Shown here: in pieces, positions 54,373-62,559 of the stretch | Numbering within the stretch: the first letter of the stretch is position 1 | How the letters are laid out: each line of letters opens with the position of its first letter | NCBI RefSeq assembly: GCF_001426405.1 | Contig: NZ_LMEP01000025.1 | Span: 516,750-580,749 of the forward strand | Origin: Streptomyces sp. Root1304 | GTDB taxonomy: Bacteria > Actinomycetota > Actinomycetes > Streptomycetales > Streptomycetaceae | Direction of reading: 5' to 3' | DNA: 64,000 nucleotides | The notes under the pieces: generated by a model | The model's database searches: none | The model's input: only the letters and a program-made list of their open reading frames with translations | Told to the model about the DNA's origin: nothing | Translations under genes and position numbers: made by a program

Positions 54373-55089
54373 GTGTTGAAGCCCGGTACCAGGCGCGGCG
54401 CCAGGATCGCCGTTCCACTGCTCGCCGCCGCCGCGGCCCTGCTCCTGCCGAGCGCGACGGCCGGCGCCCAGGCACCCGCCCGCGCCACCGCCGCCCACAC
54501 CCCGGTGGTCTTCGTCCACGGCTACAACGCCGACCCCGGCGTATGGGGCGGCCTGCGCGCCGGCTTCAAAGCCGACGGATACACGGACGCCGAGCTCTTC
54601 TCCTTCGGCTACGACACCCACCGCTCCGTGAACGAGGTCCTGTCCGGCGAACTCGCCGCGTACGTCGAGGGCGTGAAGCGGCAGACCGGCGCGAGCCGCG
54701 TCGACCTCGTCGCCCACTCCTTCGGCAGCCTCGTCACCCGCTGGTACGTCAAGTTCGACCCCGCCGGACAGGCGTCGGTCGCCCATTGGGTCTCCCTCGC
54801 CGGCCCCAACCACGGCACCAGCATCGCCTGGGCCTGCGCCCTGTGGGACCAGGCGTGCCGCGACATGAGCCCCGGCTCCTACGTCCAGAAGAACCTCGCG
54901 GCGGGCGACGAGACGCCCGGAGCGGTGCGCTACGCGACCTGGTGGTCGAACTGCGACGAGGTCATCAACCCCGACAACAGCGTCCCCCTGACCGGCGCGA
55001 CCAACAACGCCGCGGGCTGCCTCGACCACAACGAACTCCTGGGCGACGACGGGGTCTCCCGGGGGGTGCGCGCCTTCCTCCGCTCCTAG
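54373..55089 (+). CDS. Secreted lipase/esterase, alpha/beta hydrolase
   Basis: A 238-residue exported enzyme. Residues 1-35 are a signal peptide (Arg-rich start, LLAAAAALLLPSATAGAQA). The mature part opens with PVVFVHGYNAD (oxyanion loop) and has the nucleophile elbow VAHSFGS at about Ser116, WVSLAGPNHGT, and a C-terminal His in CLDHNELL. This is the class 2 lipase type common in actinobacteria. TTG 54373 is supported by AGGGAGAAG. Cysteines in ACALWDQAC and elsewhere suggest disulfides, as expected outside the cell. Confidence 0.9.
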   Translation: MLKPGTRRGARIAVPLLAAAAALLLPSATAGAQAPARATAAHTPVVFVHGYNADPGVWGGLRAGFKADGYTDAELFSFGYDTHRSVNEVLSGELAAYVEGVKRQTGASRVDLVAHSFGSLVTRWYVKFDPAGQASVAHWVSLAGPNHGTSIAWACALWDQACRDMSPGSYVQKNLAAGDETPGAVRYATWWSNCDEVINPDNSVPLTGATNNAAGCLDHNELLGDDGVSRGVRAFLRS

Positions 55090-55094
55090 GACAT

Positions 55095-55126
55095 CGTCGG
55101 CACGCCGGACATCCGGCGTGCCGACG
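55095..55126. terminator. Hairpin between the lipase and CU044_5270-type genes
   Basis: A 15-bp stem (55095-55109 with 55112-55126) between converging genes. Confidence 0.8.
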
Positions 55127-55138
55127 CGTCGCCCTCGG

Positions 55139-56230
55139 TCACCCCTCCGGCAGCTCCCCGGGCGCGGCGGCCACCGCCTTGGCGAGCACCGCCGACACAC
55201 CCAGCACCGTGCCCTTCCGCCCGGCCGCCGTCGTCTCGGTGAGCACCGTGCGCTCCCCCAGGAACGCCGACGTCGACCGGTCGAAGACCCACTGGGTCTG
55301 CTCGCCGTGCGAGGTACGGGCCACAGCCACACCCTCACGGCCGGCCGCGTCCGTCGCATACGGCAGGACGGTCACACCGGGGATCCGCCCCGCGGCCTCG
55401 TACAGCGCGGCGGTGACCTTCGGCGGAGCCCACGTCTCGGCGAGCAGCGTCCCGATCGCGGTGAACGCCCGCTGATCGGCGTCGCCCCCGGTGCCCCGGG
55501 TCTGTTCCCGGACGAGCCGCAGGAGCGTCTCCGGGTCCGTCGGAAGCGTCGCCACGTACGCGTGCGTCGGGTTGGTGACGGAGGCGGGCGCCGCCCCGGC
55601 GGTCGTCTTCCGGGGAGTGGCCCCGCGGTGGTCCAGCTCGTACACGGGCAGGCGTGCGCCCAGCTCCGTGTCGGCGGCGCCGGGCTCGCGCAGCAGACCG
55701 GGACGGCTCCCGTCGGCGGAGAGCCACACCTCGCGCCGGTGGGCCGTCGGCAGTACGGCAGCGCCGCCGTCCGCGCCCCGCCCCGCGTGCGCGACCAGGC
55801 TCCTGATGTAGACGTACTGCTCCGGCCGCGCGTGCGGTGCCGGAGCGGCGGCCGCCGCGAGCGCCGCGTGGGACAGGATCCGCACCGCGTCGGGCGACGC
55901 GGGCTGCCCGGCCGAGATCCGGTCCGGGGACTCCGCCGGCGCGTCCCGGGGCGCGAGTACGGCGACACCGGCGACGAGCGCGCAGGCCGTCACCGGCGCG
56001 GCGATCCACCCGATCCGGAGACCCGGACGCGAACGGCCGGTACGGGCCGGGCGGGCGGCGGCGCCGTCGGAGGCGAGGGCGGTCCGCAGCACGGCGTGCC
56101 GCAGGGCCACGTTCCGCTCGGGCGTCAGGTCGGGCACCGCCGCCGGGGGCAGCAGCTCGGCCAGCTCGGCGCGCAGCAGTTCGTCCGCGTCGGCGTGCGC
56201 GGGGGAAGGGCGGGGGGCGGAGGCGTTCAT
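55139..56230 (-). CDS. Membrane partner of an ECF sigma factor (CU044_5270 family)
   Basis: A 363-residue protein. About 72 cytoplasmic residues (AELAELLPPAAVPDLTPERN) precede one membrane helix at about 73-93 (IGWIAAPVTACALVAGVAVL). The extracellular part is a beta-rich domain (YVYIRSLVAHAG, REVWLSADGSRPGL, LYEAAGRIPGV). The topology fits an anti-sigma-like or sensor partner. ATG 56228-56230 overlaps the stop of the sigma gene (ATGA), so the two are made together. Its role in holding the sigma factor is inferred; no ZAS zinc motif is present. Confidence 0.8.
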   Translation of the reverse strand: MNASAPRPSPAHADADELLRAELAELLPPAAVPDLTPERNVALRHAVLRTALASDGAAARPARTGRSRPGLRIGWIAAPVTACALVAGVAVLAPRDAPAESPDRISAGQPASPDAVRILSHAALAAAAAPAPHARPEQYVYIRSLVAHAGRGADGGAAVLPTAHRREVWLSADGSRPGLLREPGAADTELGARLPVYELDHRGATPRKTTAGAAPASVTNPTHAYVATLPTDPETLLRLVREQTRGTGGDADQRAFTAIGTLLAETWAPPKVTAALYEAAGRIPGVTVLPYATDAAGREGVAVARTSHGEQTQWVFDRSTSAFLGERTVLTETTAAGRKGTVLGVSAVLAKAVAAAPGELPEG

Positions 56231-57036
56231 GCCTGGTTCTCCGGGATCGATCGGGGCACGAGGGCGGGACGGACGGGGGAGTGGACGGCGGGCCGGGCGC
56301 CCACGGCTTCGGCGCGGCCCGCAGCTGGTTCGGCGGGGGTGCCCCCGGCCGGGCCCGCGGTGGTACCGGGGGCGCTCCCCCCGGTGCTTCTTTCGGAGGC
56401 CGTACGGGCAGGGGCACGCGCGGCGCCCCGGTCGGCCGGCCCAGGGGCCGCCCGCACGGCGGCGACGGCCGCGCGGTCCTTCCGCCGTACCGCCCGCAGC
56501 TCCGCCTCGGCGAGCTTCCGCAGCCGCTCACGGGCCCGGGACAGCCGGGACCGGACGGTGCCGACCGGGATGCCCAACGCCTCCCCGGCGGCGGCGTAGT
56601 CGAGTCCGGCCCACACCACGAGGGTGAAGACCTCCCGCTCGCGCCGACGGAGCTTCCCCAGGGCGGCTCGGGCGGCCCGTACCTGCTCCCCGTCCGTCAT
56701 CCGGGCGAGGACCTCGTCCGCGAAGTCCGGCAGCACCCCGCGCTCGGGGACACGGGCGAGCGCCGCGTCGCGCCGTCGCGCCTCCCGCGCCGCGCCGCGC
56801 ATGATGTTGGTCGCGATGCCGAGCAGCCACGGGCGGAGGCTCCCGCCGTCGGCGTGCACCTTCCCGCGACAGCGCCAGGCCTCCAGGAACGCGGAGGACA
56901 CGACGTCCTCCGCGGCCGCGCGGTCCCCGCACACCCGGTAGGCGTAGTGGTAGAGCACGCGTGCGTGCTCGTCGTACGCCTCCCCGAGCGCCGAGGGGTC
57001 TCCGGCGCGGAAACGATCTCTCATAGGTGATTCCAC
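56227..57036 (-). CDS. ECF-type RNA polymerase sigma factor
   Basis: A 269-residue sigma-70 family protein. Sigma2 spans about 10-85 (YDEHARVLYHYAYRVCGDRAAAEDVV, then WRCRGKV). Sigma4 spans about 120-180 (LRRREREVFTLVVWAGLDY, GIPVGTVRSRLSRARERLRKL). A tail of about 85 Ala/Pro/Gly-rich residues is unusual. I choose GTG 57036, five bases after a CAGTGC element, because the opposite gene has the same spacing and no ribosome site is present; ATG 57024 is the alternative. It probably recognises both promoters in the 57040-57140 region and thus its own gene. Confidence 0.88.
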   Translation of the reverse strand: MESPMRDRFRAGDPSALGEAYDEHARVLYHYAYRVCGDRAAAEDVVSSAFLEAWRCRGKVHADGGSLRPWLLGIATNIMRGAAREARRRDAALARVPERGVLPDFADEVLARMTDGEQVRAARAALGKLRRREREVFTLVVWAGLDYAAAGEALGIPVGTVRSRLSRARERLRKLAEAELRAVRRKDRAAVAAVRAAPGPADRGAARAPARTASERSTGGSAPGTTAGPAGGTPAEPAAGRAEAVGARPAVHSPVRPALVPRSIPENQA

Positions 57037-57041
57037 ATCTG

Positions 57042-57079
57042 GCACTGGGCGGTGGTTCACCCGGGTTCCCGTGACCTGG
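57042..57079 (-). promoter_or_regulatory. ECF promoter of the sigma gene
   Basis: On the minus strand CCAGGTCACGGGAAC (57079 to 57065) holds a typical ECF -35 GGGAAC. CAGTGC (57047 to 57042) follows after 17 bases, and then five bases to GTG 57036. It matches the plus-strand promoter at 57103-57140 in sequence and spacing. Confidence 0.72.
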
Positions 57080-57102
57080 ACCACACCCACGCCCGATGTG
57101 TC

Positions 57103-57140
57103 CCAGGTCACGGGAACGCCCGGCCCACGATGCGCAGTGC
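57103..57140 (+). promoter_or_regulatory. ECF promoter of the secreted-protein gene
   Basis: CCAGGTCACGGGAAC (57103-57117), then 17 bases, then CAGTGC (57135-57140), five bases before ATG 57146. With the minus-strand copy it forms a 15-bp perfect inverted repeat with a 23-base spacer. The mRNA would be leaderless. Confidence 0.72.
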
Positions 57141-57145
57141 TGGGC

Positions 57146-58810
57146 ATGAACGATTCCTCGGCACACAGCACCACGCACAGCACCACACCCGTCACCCCGT
57201 ACGGCACCACGCCCGTCACCCCGCCCCGCGCCACCGGACGCGGAACCGGCCGCAGGACCGCGCTCCGGGCCCTCGCCCTGGCCGCGGTCCTCGCCGGCAC
57301 CACGCTCTCGACGCCGCTCCCGCCCGCCCTCGCCGCGGGCGGGGCCGAGACCTACACCCTGACCATCCGCCACCTGGACCGCGCCGGAGCCGCCACCGGC
57401 GACTACCTGACCCATGTCACCGGCATCTCGGGCGCGGGCGCGTCCGAGGAGGCGACGCCGTACGACGCGTCCGGGACGGTCACCGTCCGCCTGCCCAAGG
57501 GCCGCTACCTGCTCGACTCCACCCTGACCGGTGCCGGCACGGCGGCGGGGACCGACTGGATCGTCCAGCCCCGGCTGGACCTGAACGGCGACACGACGGT
57601 CACCGTCGACGCCCGCACCACCGCCCCGGTGGACGTACGCCCGCCGGAGTCGGGTGCCCGCTACCTCAACAGCCTCGGGTTCGTCGAGGTCAGCCACGAG
57701 GGGACGACCCGCTCGGCCAACGTCCTGGTGGCCGGCCCCGGCCTGCGCGTGGCCCACCTCGGCCCCGCCGCGGAGTCCGGCTCCGTCAAGGAATGGTTCG
57801 ACACCTACTGGTCGGGCGCGAAGAGCGACTACGCGCTCGGCTACACCTTCACCTCGGGGCGCGCCCTGACCGGTCTCGTCCGGCACCCCTCCGCCGCCTC
57901 GCTGGCCACCGTCAAGATCCGGGGAGCCGCCCCCCAGGGCGCGGCCGGCACCGGCTTCGTCTCCATCCAGCCCAGCGCCGGCCCCACCGTCGGACTCGTC
58001 CAGCCCCTCGAACTGCCCGGCACCGCCACCGTCCAGGTGACCCCGGAGCGGGGCCTGTGGGACATCGGCTACTCGGGGCCCGCCGCCCCCGAGACCCCGC
58101 CCAACCGCTACTCCGCGGACGGCATCGCGGTACGCGCCGGCGCCACCACCACCCACACCTTCGACAACGCCGTCTTCGGCCCGGCCTTCGACCGCTCGCC
58201 CGGCGCCCGGCCCGCCGGCGTCCGTGACGGCGACACCCTCGCCCTCGACCTCCCGCTGCTCGCCGACGGCGAGGGCCACACACCGTCCGCACCGCGCTTC
58301 CACGGCGCCACGACCACGCTCCACCGCGACGGCGTCCTGATCGGCACCCGACAGGGCGACCCGGGCCGCGCCACGTTCACGACCACGCCCGGATCCGCCT
58401 CGTACCGGCTGACCGCCTCCGCGACGCGCGGCGACGGCACGACCTCGCGCGGCCGTGTCACCGCGTCCTGGACCTTCACCTCGGCCGCCGCAGCCCGCCC
58501 GGCGGCGCTGCCCCTCAGCACCGTCCGCTTCGCCCCGGCGCTCGCCCTCGACGGCACCGCTCCGGCGGGAGTGACGGTCCGCGTGCCCGTCACCGTCGAG
58601 GGAGCCGCCGAGGAGAACGGCGTACGGTCCCTCGCCGTCTCCCTGTCCACGGACGACGGCTCCAGCTGGACCCGCGTGCCCGTCCTCGACGGCCGGGCCG
58701 TCTTCCGCACCCCGGCCCCCGGCCGGTCCGTCTCGCTCCGCGCCGAACTGACCGACGGCCGGGGCAACACCCTCACCCAGACCCTGACCGACGCCTACCG
58801 CACCCGCTGA
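57146..58810 (+). CDS. Secreted beta-rich protein resembling subtilase C-terminal regions
   Basis: A 554-residue exported protein. A long N region (about 1-38) with TTPVTP repeats precedes an Arg-Arg and a hydrophobic signal (ALRALALAAVLAGTTL) ending at ALAAG near 65. The rest is beta-rich: YTLTIRHLDRAGAATGDYLT and VTVRLPKGRYLLDSTL resemble the accessory C-terminal part of large Streptomyces S8 proteases. SLAVSLSTDDGSSWTRVPV near the end is an Ig-like module. No Asp-His-Ser protease triad is present. It starts five bases after an ECF -10 element with no ribosome site, so it is probably leaderless and controlled by the divergent sigma factor. Confidence 0.72.
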   Translation: MNDSSAHSTTHSTTPVTPYGTTPVTPPRATGRGTGRRTALRALALAAVLAGTTLSTPLPPALAAGGAETYTLTIRHLDRAGAATGDYLTHVTGISGAGASEEATPYDASGTVTVRLPKGRYLLDSTLTGAGTAAGTDWIVQPRLDLNGDTTVTVDARTTAPVDVRPPESGARYLNSLGFVEVSHEGTTRSANVLVAGPGLRVAHLGPAAESGSVKEWFDTYWSGAKSDYALGYTFTSGRALTGLVRHPSAASLATVKIRGAAPQGAAGTGFVSIQPSAGPTVGLVQPLELPGTATVQVTPERGLWDIGYSGPAAPETPPNRYSADGIAVRAGATTTHTFDNAVFGPAFDRSPGARPAGVRDGDTLALDLPLLADGEGHTPSAPRFHGATTTLHRDGVLIGTRQGDPGRATFTTTPGSASYRLTASATRGDGTTSRGRVTASWTFTSAAAARPAALPLSTVRFAPALALDGTAPAGVTVRVPVTVEGAAEENGVRSLAVSLSTDDGSSWTRVPVLDGRAVFRTPAPGRSVSLRAELTDGRGNTLTQTLTDAYRTR

Positions 58811-58837
58811 CCACCTGACCGCGTCCACGGCGACACC

Positions 58838-58874
58838 ACGCTCCGGGAAGGGCCGACCGCCCCTCCCGGAGCGT
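58838..58874. terminator. Terminator between the secreted-protein and MocR genes
   Basis: A 15-bp stem with one mismatch (58838-58852 with 58860-58874), followed by TCCCG. Converging genes. Confidence 0.75.
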
Positions 58875-58912
58875 TCCCGTGCCCCGCCCCACCGACCGCG
58901 TACGGCCTGTCC

Positions 58913-60232
58913 TCATCCGCCGTACGTCGCCTGGGCGTCCCCGAGCACCTCGGCGAAGTCCGCCGCGAGGCGCGGCGCCTCGTCCACATCGAGCGTCGCC
59001 GTCGTGATCCGTACGGCCGGCGGCGCCGCGATCCGGAACCGCGCCCCCGCCGCGACCCACCAGCCCTGCGTCCGCAGCCCGTTGACCACCGCCGACTCGT
59101 CCCGGACCGGCACCCACACGTTCAGACCGCTCGCCCCGACGGCCCGGATCCCATGCGCCCGGAGCGCGCCGATCAGCGCCGCACGCCGTTCCGCGTACGC
59201 CTCCTCGCCCGCCGCCACGAGCGCGCGTACCGCCCCGTCGCCGAGCAGTCCCGCCACGGTCTCCTGGAGCACGTGACTCACCCAGCCCGAGGTCATCAGC
59301 ATCCGGCCGTCGTGCCGCGCGAGCGTCACCGCGTCACAGGCGACACCGGCCCACCGCAGGTCGATCCCGAGGTGCTTGGACACGGTCCGCACCTGCGCCC
59401 AGCGTTCGAGCCCGGCCGCCGCGAGCGTATGGGCGGCCGCCCCGCCGACCTCGGCGTTGTGGTCGTCCTCGATCACGAGCACCTCGGGGAAGTCCCCGAG
59501 CACCGCGGCCAGTTCGTCCCGCCGCGCCCGGGTGAAGAACGCGCCGGTCGGACACTGGCCCCGGGGACTGCACACCACCGCGCGGACCCCGCTCCGGAGG
59601 GCCGCCCGCAGCGCGTCCGGTACGAGCCCCTCCCCGTCCACGGCCACCGGGACCGTCCGCAGCCCCAGGGCGGGCACCAGGTCGAGCAGATGGTGGAACC
59701 CGGGATCCTCCACGGCCACCGCGTCACCGGGCCGCAGCTCCGTCGAGAGGAGCCGCGCGATGCAGTCCAGCGCCCCGTGTGCGAACGTCACGTGCCGCGC
59801 GGGCACCCCGTCCCGCCCGAACCACTGCCGCGTCAGCTCTTCGAGGGCCGCGAGACGGGGCGAGGCACGGTGGGAGCCGTACACGGGAGCGACCACCGAG
59901 GGCGGCCGCAGTACGGGAAGGAAGGCCGGGTCCGGATGGCCGCCGGCCAGGTCCACCAGGCCCTGCGGCACGCGCGGCGGGCGCCGGGAGGCCACCGAGG
60001 GCACCTCGGCGACGACGGTTCCGCCCCGGCCCCGCGTGACGACCAACCCCCGCCGGCGCAGCTCCTTGTAGGCCGTCGCGACCGTCCCCGGGCTCACCCC
60101 CAGCGTGTCGGCGAGCCGCCGGACCGGGGGCAGCGCGTCGCCGGGGGAGAGCCCGCCGTCGCTCACGCCCCGCTCGACGGACGCGGCAATCCCCTTGGCC
60201 GTCATACCTTCGATCGCATATTGTGCTGCCAC
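58913..60232 (-). CDS. MocR-type PLP-dependent regulator
   Basis: A 439-residue winged helix (about 10-78; LPPVRRLADTLGVSPGTVATAYKEL) fused to an aminotransferase domain. CSPRGQCPTGAFFT and RTVSKHLGIDLRWAG (PLP Lys) are landmarks. The N terminus AAQYAIEGMTAKGIAASVERG matches this group, favouring GTG 60232 over ATG 60205. TTGCCA, 17 bases and CATAAT lie just upstream, so the mRNA begins at or next to the GTG. A palindrome overlaps the promoter, consistent with autoregulation. Its likely target is the divergent MFS exporter. Confidence 0.88.
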   Translation of the reverse strand: MAAQYAIEGMTAKGIAASVERGVSDGGLSPGDALPPVRRLADTLGVSPGTVATAYKELRRRGLVVTRGRGGTVVAEVPSVASRRPPRVPQGLVDLAGGHPDPAFLPVLRPPSVVAPVYGSHRASPRLAALEELTRQWFGRDGVPARHVTFAHGALDCIARLLSTELRPGDAVAVEDPGFHHLLDLVPALGLRTVPVAVDGEGLVPDALRAALRSGVRAVVCSPRGQCPTGAFFTRARRDELAAVLGDFPEVLVIEDDHNAEVGGAAAHTLAAAGLERWAQVRTVSKHLGIDLRWAGVACDAVTLARHDGRMLMTSGWVSHVLQETVAGLLGDGAVRALVAAGEEAYAERRAALIGALRAHGIRAVGASGLNVWVPVRDESAVVNGLRTQGWWVAAGARFRIAAPPAVRITTATLDVDEAPRLAADFAEVLGDAQATYGG

Positions 60233-60238
60233 GTAATC

Positions 60239-60268
60239 AATTATGTATCGATACAAAGCAGTTGGCAA
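60239..60268 (-). promoter_or_regulatory. Leaderless MocR promoter with palindrome
   Basis: On the minus strand TTGCCA (60268-60263) and CATAAT (60245-60240) are 17 bases apart, with GTG 60232 seven bases further. The perfect palindrome TGTATCGATACA (60244-60255) overlaps the spacer and -10. The surrounding 40 bases are AT-rich. Confidence 0.6.
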
Positions 60269-60277
60269 GGGGGACCC

Positions 60278-61564
60278 ATGAACCGCACCACCCGCTCCGC
60301 CCGACCAGTCCTGAGGGACCGCATCCCCGGAGGCCCCGACGGCCGCCGCATGCTCGTCATCGGCTTCATCGACAAGTGCGGGACCGGGCTCTGGTCCACG
60401 GCCATGGCCCTCTACTTCACCTACGTCACCGGCCTCGGCCTCGGCCAGGTGGGCCTCCTCATCGCCGTCTCCGGCGCCGCCGGCATCGCCGGAGCCCCCC
60501 TCGGCGGCCGCCTCGCCGACCGCTTCCCCCTCGTCCGCGTCCTCATCGCCACCCAACTGCTCCGCTCCGCGGCCCTCCTCGCCCTCCTCACCACCGACGA
60601 CTATCCGCTCCTCGTCCTCTTCTCGGCCCTCGGCGCACTCCCCGACCGCGCCACCAACGTCCTCACCAAGCTCTACGCCGCCCGGGTCGCCGGCCCCGAC
60701 CGCGTCCGCTACCAGGCCATCAACCGCACCACCTCCAACATCGGCTGGACCCTCGGCGGCCTCGGTGCCGCGGCCGCCCTCGCCGTAGGCACCTCCACCG
60801 CCTTCCACCTCCTGCTCGTCGGAGACGCCCTCTCCTACCTCGTGATGGCCGCCCTCACCCTGCGCTGCGCCGAACCCCCGGCCCCCGCCGCCTCGCGGAT
60901 CGCCGCGTCCTCCACCGACGCGGCCCCCGCGGCCAAGCCCTCCAACCCGTGGCGCGACCGGGGATTCCTCGCCTTCACCGCGGGAGAGTCGGTCTTCTTC
61001 CTCCACGACTCGATCCTCCAGGTCGCCCTGCCCCTCTGGATCGTCCACGCCACCGACGCCCCCGTCGGCCTCGCACCGCTCCTGATGGTCGTGAACAGCG
61101 CCCTGGTCGTGATCTTCCAGGTCCCGCTCTCCCGCTTCGGCTCCACCACCGACGCCGCCCGCCGGCTGCTCCGCCCCCTCGCGGCCCTCTTCGCCGTGGG
61201 GACGCTCGCCCTCGCCGTCTCCGCCCTCGGCGGCCGCACCCTCGCCGTCACCGCCCTGGTCACCGCGGCCGTCGTCCTCACCTTCGCCGAGATGATCCAC
61301 ACCATCGCGTCCTGGGAGATCTCCGTCGCCCTCGCCCCCGACGACGCCCAGGGCGCCTATCTCGGAGTGCACGGCCTCGCCCAGTCCACCCAGCGCTTCG
61401 CCGGACCGCTCCTCATGACCGGCCTCGTCGCCGCGGGCCCCTTCGCCTGGCCGGTCCTCGGCGCCGCCCTCGTCGCGACCAGCGCCGCACAGAACCGTCT
61501 GGTCCGTCGCCGCCTCCCCGAATCGTCACTGTCAGTGGTCAAGGTTACGGTGAGTGAGCACTGA
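60278..61564 (+). CDS. MFS transporter
   Basis: A 428-residue transporter with about 12 membrane helices. LGGRLADRFPLVRVL is the helix 2-3 loop motif of the major facilitator family. A linker of about 30 polar residues (SRIAASSTDAAPAAKPSN) separates the halves. It resembles small-molecule exporters; the substrate is unknown. AAGGGGG precedes ATG 60278. The divergent MocR gene shares the short promoter region, so the compound sensed may be an amine or amino-acid derivative. A hypothetical gene follows 23 bases later, probably in the same transcript. Confidence 0.88.
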   Translation: MNRTTRSARPVLRDRIPGGPDGRRMLVIGFIDKCGTGLWSTAMALYFTYVTGLGLGQVGLLIAVSGAAGIAGAPLGGRLADRFPLVRVLIATQLLRSAALLALLTTDDYPLLVLFSALGALPDRATNVLTKLYAARVAGPDRVRYQAINRTTSNIGWTLGGLGAAAALAVGTSTAFHLLLVGDALSYLVMAALTLRCAEPPAPAASRIAASSTDAAPAAKPSNPWRDRGFLAFTAGESVFFLHDSILQVALPLWIVHATDAPVGLAPLLMVVNSALVVIFQVPLSRFGSTTDAARRLLRPLAALFAVGTLALAVSALGGRTLAVTALVTAAVVLTFAEMIHTIASWEISVALAPDDAQGAYLGVHGLAQSTQRFAGPLLMTGLVAAGPFAWPVLGAALVATSAAQNRLVRRRLPESSLSVVKVTVSEH

Positions 61565-61587
61565 TCGGAACGTCACCAGGGGGAGAC

Positions 61588-62487
61588 ATGACACGGACCG
61601 GCACCACCACGACACACCTCCGACGCGCCCTGCGCCGCGAAGTCCCCAGCACCGTCGGCCTCCTCGCCGACGAGCACGACTTCAGCGCGATGCGCCGCTA
61701 CCGCACCTTCGTCTTCGACGACCACACGACCTACCTCCGGCAGGTCGAAGCCCTCCTCAAGAACCTCGCCACCCAGGGCGGTCACACCACCGTCACCCTC
61801 TTCGACCCCGAGGAGTACGCGGCCTACTGCGCCGAGACCGCCCTCGACCCCGACCACCCGGCCAGCCGCAGCCGCTTCACCGCCCACCTCGCCGCCACCG
61901 GAGCCCGCGTCACCTACACCGGGCAGCCCCTCACCACCCTCCTGCCCGAACTCGTCGACACCGCGGTCCGTCACGCCACCTGGGAGTACGCCACCACCGT
62001 CCTCGCCACCACCGGCGACTGCGCCACCTGCGGCAAGGACATCGGCAAGGCCGCCTTCGAGCGGGCCGCCCGGCTCCTCGCCCGCCTCCTCGACACCGCT
62101 GGCCCCGGCACCCACCACCTGGTCTGCAGCGTCCCGGCGGCCGACGACCAACTCCTCGCCGTGCTCCACGCCGACGGCACCGCACCGCCGGCGGTCGTGG
62201 CCGACGAGCCCGCCGCCGAGTTCACCGCCGTCCTCGCCGCCGGCATCGCCCTCGGCGCCCCCGGCGGGCTGGTCCTGCGCACCACCACCCCCGACGCCCC
62301 CGACCGGCTCCACGGCTGGCGCCTCACCGGCGGCACCCTGACCCCCCTCACCGAAGCCGAGGTCTTCTCCGCCTACTGCACCGACGCCCGCACCGGAGAA
62401 CCCCTCCCGCCGGAACCGGGCGTCGAACACCGCGCGGGCTTCCCCCTCGTCCCCGACCCCGACGACGACTGGACCACCCACCACTGA
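61588..62487 (+). CDS. Conserved hypothetical protein
   Basis: A 299-residue soluble protein I do not recognise. The N half (about 30-130) looks alpha/beta (YRTFVFDDHTTYLRQVEALL, TVTLFDPEEYAAYCAE), reminiscent of a sensory domain but without certainty. A CATCGKD pair near 150 could bind metal or be redox-active. GLVLRTTTPDAPDRLHGW and SAYCTDARTGEPLPP follow. ATG 61588 is preceded by AGGGGGAGA. It probably shares a transcript with the MFS gene and ends at a strong hairpin. Confidence 0.7.
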   Translation: MTRTGTTTTHLRRALRREVPSTVGLLADEHDFSAMRRYRTFVFDDHTTYLRQVEALLKNLATQGGHTTVTLFDPEEYAAYCAETALDPDHPASRSRFTAHLAATGARVTYTGQPLTTLLPELVDTAVRHATWEYATTVLATTGDCATCGKDIGKAAFERAARLLARLLDTAGPGTHHLVCSVPAADDQLLAVLHADGTAPPAVVADEPAAEFTAVLAAGIALGAPGGLVLRTTTPDAPDRLHGWRLTGGTLTPLTEAEVFSAYCTDARTGEPLPPEPGVEHRAGFPLVPDPDDDWTTHH

Positions 62488-62497
62488 CCCCACCCAC

Positions 62498-62543
62498 GAC
62501 GAAGGGGCTCCCCGTCACCTCGGTGACGGAAAGCCCCTTCGTC
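62498..62543. terminator. Bidirectional terminator before ptsI
   Basis: GACGAAGGGGCT (62498-62509) pairs with 62532-62543, and the inner CCGTCACC/GGTGACGG extends the stem with small internal mismatches. Converging genes. Confidence 0.88.
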
Positions 62544-62559
62544 GAAACAGCCCCGGGAA

